Shown: piece by piece, positions 6,101 through 9,742 of the stretch
Layout: each line of letters opens with the position of its first letter
Position numbering within the stretch: the first letter of the stretch is position 1
NCBI GenBank assembly: GCA_003476595.1
Contig: DMTU01000284.1
Coordinates: 1 to 9,742, forward strand
DNA length: 9,742 nt
Source of the DNA: Acidimicrobiaceae bacterium
Lineage (GTDB): Bacteria > Actinomycetota > Acidimicrobiia > Acidimicrobiales > Salinilacustritrichaceae
Reading direction: 5' to 3'
Translations under genes and position numbers: made by a program
Notes under the pieces: generated by a model
The model's input: the letters and a program-made list of their open reading frames with translations, nothing else
Databases searched by the model: none
What the model was told of the DNA's origin: nothing

Positions 6101-6137
6101 GACAGGGTGGGGCTCGCGCAGCGGGCCCCACCCTGTC
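6101..6137 (+). terminator. Long perfect hairpin between binding-protein and permease genes (attenuator or mRNA stabiliser)
   Basis: GACAGGGTGGGGC (6101-6113) is the exact reverse complement of GCCCCACCCTGTC (6125-6137), a 13-bp perfect stem. The inside continues with a G-U pair and three G-C pairs (6114-6117 with 6121-6124), leaving the 3-nt loop GCA, so 17 pairs in all. It starts 25 nt after the binding-protein stop and ends 30 nt before the permease start. Only a weak GCTTCC follows, without a T-run. Hairpins at this point in importer operons are known to protect the upstream mRNA or partly terminate, which would give excess binding protein over permease; which applies here is inference. 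Confidence 0.7.
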
Positions 6138-6167
6138 GCTTCCTGCCAGCGCTGAGAGGATCAGGTC

Positions 6168-7145
6168 GTGCTCGGATTCGTCATCCGGCGGTTCATCGTG
6201 TCGATCATCGTGCTGTTCGTGGCATCGGTGCTCATCTACTTCACGGTCACCAGCTTCGGCGACCCCTTGGCGGAGCTGCGTTCGCGCAACCCGCCGGTGC
6301 CCGAAGCCGTCATCGAGCAGCGCCGCCAGGAGATCGGCCTCGACAAGCCGCCGGTGGAGCGCTACCTGGCCTGGGCCGGCGACGTCGTCACCCTCGACTT
6401 CGGCGACGACCTCCGGGGCAACCCGGTGAACGAGGTGCTGTGGCGCCGCCTCGGGCGCACCCTGCGCATGGTGATCGCGTCGGTGGTGCTCTCCCTCGTG
6501 CTCGCCGTCGGCGTCGGTGTGCTCTCCGCCACCCGCCAGTACTCCAAGACCGACTACTTCTTCACCTTCTCCGGCTTCCTGTTCCTGTCGATGCCGGTGT
6601 TCTGGCTCGCGGCGCTCCTCAAGGAGTTCGCCGCCATCCGGTTCAACGAGCTGGTGGGCAGGACCGTCATCTACACGACCGGTTCGGAATCGCCGCGCCT
6701 CGACGCGGACTTCTGGGGGCGCATGGCCAACTACGCCGGCCACCTCATCCTGCCCACGATCGCCCTCGCGCTGATCTCGTACGCGGCCTGGAGCCGGTAC
6801 CAGCGCAACTCGATGCTCGACGTCATGGAGTCCGACTACGTCAAGCTCGCCCGCGCCAAGGGCGCGGGAAGACCGCGGGTCGTGTTCCGACACGGCCTGC
6901 GCAACGCCCTGATCCCGCTGACCACGATCGTGGCCATCGACTTCGGCGCCGTGTTCGGCGGCGCGATCATCACCGAGCAGGTCTTCGGCTGGTCGGCCAT
7001 GGGCAACCTGCTGATCGAGGGCCTGCGCGACTACGACGTGAACATCGTGCTCGCCTGGATGATGGTCACGGGCGTGATCGTCATCATCTTCAACCTCATC
7101 GCCGACCTGCTCTACGGCGTGCTCGACCCGAGGATCCGACAGTGA
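6168..7145 (+). CDS. oppB: ABC importer permease, OppB/DppB type
   Basis: One of two membrane subunits that form the translocation channel. The 325-residue protein has the OppB pattern: a first membrane helix right after the start (about 8-30), a long extracytoplasmic segment (31-97) containing the E-I-G-L-D-K-P-P-V-E-R-Y-L motif at 55-67 and L-D-F-G-D-D (76-81), then helices at about 99-121, 128-150, 190-209, 247-270 and 293-317. The EAA coupling loop that docks on the ATPase is D223-Y-V-K-L-A-R-A-K-G-A-G through N246. The family motif V272-F-G-W-S-A-M-G-N-L-L is present, as is the end D-P-R-I-R. Start GTG 6168 follows AGAGGA (6155-6160) with 7-nt spacing. The stop overlaps the next gene as GTGA. 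The symbol denotes subunit type; substrate is not proven. Confidence 0.93.
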   Translation: MLGFVIRRFIVSIIVLFVASVLIYFTVTSFGDPLAELRSRNPPVPEAVIEQRRQEIGLDKPPVERYLAWAGDVVTLDFGDDLRGNPVNEVLWRRLGRTLRMVIASVVLSLVLAVGVGVLSATRQYSKTDYFFTFSGFLFLSMPVFWLAALLKEFAAIRFNELVGRTVIYTTGSESPRLDADFWGRMANYAGHLILPTIALALISYAAWSRYQRNSMLDVMESDYVKLARAKGAGRPRVVFRHGLRNALIPLTTIVAIDFGAVFGGAIITEQVFGWSAMGNLLIEGLRDYDVNIVLAWMMVTGVIVIIFNLIADLLYGVLDPRIRQ

Positions 7146-8130
7146 CCGACACCGATCGCCCGGACACGCCCGAGACCGAGGACGAGACCCTCGAGGACCG
7201 CCGCCCCGTCGACACCGGCGTGCAGCCGAGCGGCCAGCCCGCCGCCCTCGCGTCGGACCACACCGACCACGAGCTGTCGGTGCAGACCCGCTCGCAGCGC
7301 CAGCTCATCGTGCGACGCTTCCTGCAGCACCGCCTGGCCATGGTCAGCCTGTTCGTGCTGGTGCTGCTCATCGTCGGCTCCCTCGTCGGCGGCAGCCTCT
7401 GGACCTACGACTACGCCGAGCAGCTCCCGACCTTCAACGAGCCGCCCACGTGGGAGCACCCCATGGGCATCGACGACATCGGCCGCGACCTCATGGCCAA
7501 GGTCCTCCGCGGCGCCCAGCGCTCCGTGCAGGTCGCCCTGCTCGTGGCGTTCCTGTCCACCACGGTCGGCACCATCATCGGGGCCATCGCCGGGTACTAC
7601 CGCGGCATCGTGGACTCGATCCTGATGCGGATCACCGACCTGTTCCTCGTCATCCCGAGCCTGGCCGTGTTCCTGCTGCTCGCCCGCATCGTCGGCGGCG
7701 GCTGGTTCCAGCTCGCCCTCATCATCGCCGCCTTCTTCTGGATGCCGCTGGCCCGCATCGTGCGAGCCGAGGTGCTCTCGCTCCGCGAGAAGGAGTACGT
7801 GGAGGCGGCCCGGGCCCTCGGGGCCAGCGACGCCCGCATCATCGTGCGCCACCTGCTGCCCAACGCCATCGGCTCGATCATCGTGAACGCCACCATCGTC
7901 GTGGCCGTGGCGATCCTGGCCGAGACCAGCCTCAGCTACCTCGGCCTCGGCATCGCCGCCCCGGACACCTCCCTCGGCCTGCTCGTCTCCGAGGGCCAGG
8001 CGGCGTTCAAGACCCGTCCGCACCTCTTCTACTGGCCTGGCTTCTTGATCATCATCATCGCCCTCAGCGTGAACTTCGTGGGCGACGGCCTGCGCGACGC
8101 CTTCGACCCCCGGCAGAAGCGGGTGCGCCA

Positions 8131-8134
<4 letters not shown>
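7142..8134 (+). CDS. oppC: ABC importer permease, OppC/DppC type
   Basis: The second channel subunit, 330 residues. It starts with a hydrophilic, acidic and proline-containing cytoplasmic extension (about residues 1-55), followed by the basic stretch Q-L-I-V-R-R-F-L-Q-H-R-L before the first membrane helix (about 66-86). The OppC hallmark H106-P-M-G-I-D-D-I-G-R-D-L is at 106-117, leading into helices near 128-152, 162-184, 187-206, 243-270 and 298-316. The EAA loop is E218-Y-V-E-A-A-R-A-L-G-A-S through N241, and S263-L-S-Y-L-G-L-G and G315-D-G-L-R-D-A-F-D-P-R close the domain as in the family. Start GTG 7142 overlaps the previous stop by 4 nt and follows GAGGA (7130-7134) with 7-nt spacing. 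The frame stays open upstream only as a shadow of the preceding gene. The stop overlaps the next GTG. Confidence 0.93.
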
Positions 8135-9257
<1,123 letters not shown>

Positions 9258-9261
<4 letters not shown>

Positions 9262-9742
9262 CCGAGCCGATCCTGCAGGTCGAGGACCTGCACAAGCACT
9301 TCGTCGTCAAGGGCAAGGGCCTGTTCCGCCGCACCGTCGGCGAGGTCAAGGCCGTGTCCGGCGTCAGCTTCGACCTGCACCCGGGGGAGACCCTCGGCGT
9401 GGTCGGCGAGTCCGGCTGCGGCAAGTCCACCCTCGGGCGCACGATCCTGCAGCTGCTGCCGGCCACCGACGGCCGGGTGCTGTTCCAGGGCAAGGCGCTC
9501 ACCGAGATGGGCCGCCGGGAGCTGCGCGACGCCCGCCGCGACCTGCAGATCGTGTTCCAGGACCCCTACGCCTCGCTCGACCCCCGCATGCCGGTCAGCG
9601 AGATCATCGGCGAGCCGCTGCGCATCCACGGCCTCTGGAAGGACGGCGGCAAGCAGAAGGTCGCCGACCTGCTCACCCTCGTCGGCCTCAAGCCCGAGCA
9701 CGCCAACCGGTTCCCGCACGAGTTCTCCGGCGGCCAGCGCCA
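9258..9742 (+). CDS. oppF: ABC importer ATP-binding protein, OppF/DppF type (3' end outside window)
   Basis: The second ATPase of the importer. ATG 9258 overlaps the preceding stop by 4 nt and follows GAGGGGG (9244-9250) at 7-nt spacing. The frame is open to the window edge, giving 161 complete codons. Walker A is GESGCGKST (50-58), with the Gly-Cys-Gly form common in OppF; Q-loop Q101 lies in V-F-Q-D-P-Y-A-S-L-D-P (99-109), and the signature FSGGQR is reached at 156-161, where the window stops. The insertion G-K-G-L-F-R-R-T-V-G-E-V-K-A-V (18-32) before the core is typical of OppF and not OppD. Walker B, the H-loop and any C-terminal domain lie beyond the window. Confidence 0.93.

Noticed and set aside
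6107..7141. Upstream extension of the OppC-type permease frame
   Set aside because: Out-of-frame reading of the OppB gene; the real start is GTG 7142 with a Shine-Dalgarno and 4-nt overlap.
7450..8130. Upstream extension of the OppD frame to 603 residues
   Set aside because: Arg/His/Pro-rich shadow of the OppC gene; the ATPase domain begins just after GTG 8131.

Overview
The window looks like a chromosomal segment of a high-GC actinobacterium. The evidence is GC-rich third codon positions, GTG starts, ATGA/GTGA gene overlaps, a partial DUF222-style HNH protein and a very acidic OppA-type lipoprotein. An Acidimicrobiia-like lineage is my best guess, but it is an inference, since no rRNA or other marker gene is present.

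Layout. (1) 1-291 is the 3' end of an HNH nuclease-like gene, facing a convergent regulator across a short gap with GC-rich inverted repeats. (2) 355-1056 on the minus strand is an orphan response regulator: an intact receiver domain followed by a short domain that resembles a degenerate GGDEF. (3) 1159-4097 is a compact glycolytic operon, gap-pgk-tpiA, encoding three consecutive enzymes of triose-phosphate metabolism, with a 9-nt gap between gap and pgk and a 4-nt overlap between pgk and tpiA. (4) 4098-4341 is an intergenic region with terminator-like hairpins, a good extended -10 promoter candidate and a structured leader. (5) From 4342 to the right edge is a five-gene peptide/nickel-type ABC importer operon: lipoprotein binding protein, two permeases and two ATPases, the last cut by the window end. 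A 17-bp hairpin lies between the binding-protein gene and the first permease gene. The four distal genes overlap by 4 nt at each junction.

How they work together. Gap, Pgk and TpiA interconvert dihydroxyacetone phosphate, glyceraldehyde-3-phosphate and 3-phosphoglycerate in the cytosol. The ABC genes make a complete importer: a lipid-anchored binding protein outside the membrane, a heteromeric OppB/OppC-type channel, and OppD/OppF-type ATPases inside. Nothing in the sequence ties the importer functionally to glycolysis; they appear to be adjacent, separately promoted units.

I found no CRISPR array, tRNA, rRNA, insertion sequence, phage gene or toxin-antitoxin pair. Most of the window is ordinary housekeeping and transport. 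The items most worth a second look are the regulator's output domain, which lacks the GGDEF signature but keeps an RxxD at the I-site spacing, the long intra-operon hairpin, the extreme acidity of the binding protein, and the structured leader in front of it. I do not see a convincing undescribed multi-gene system.
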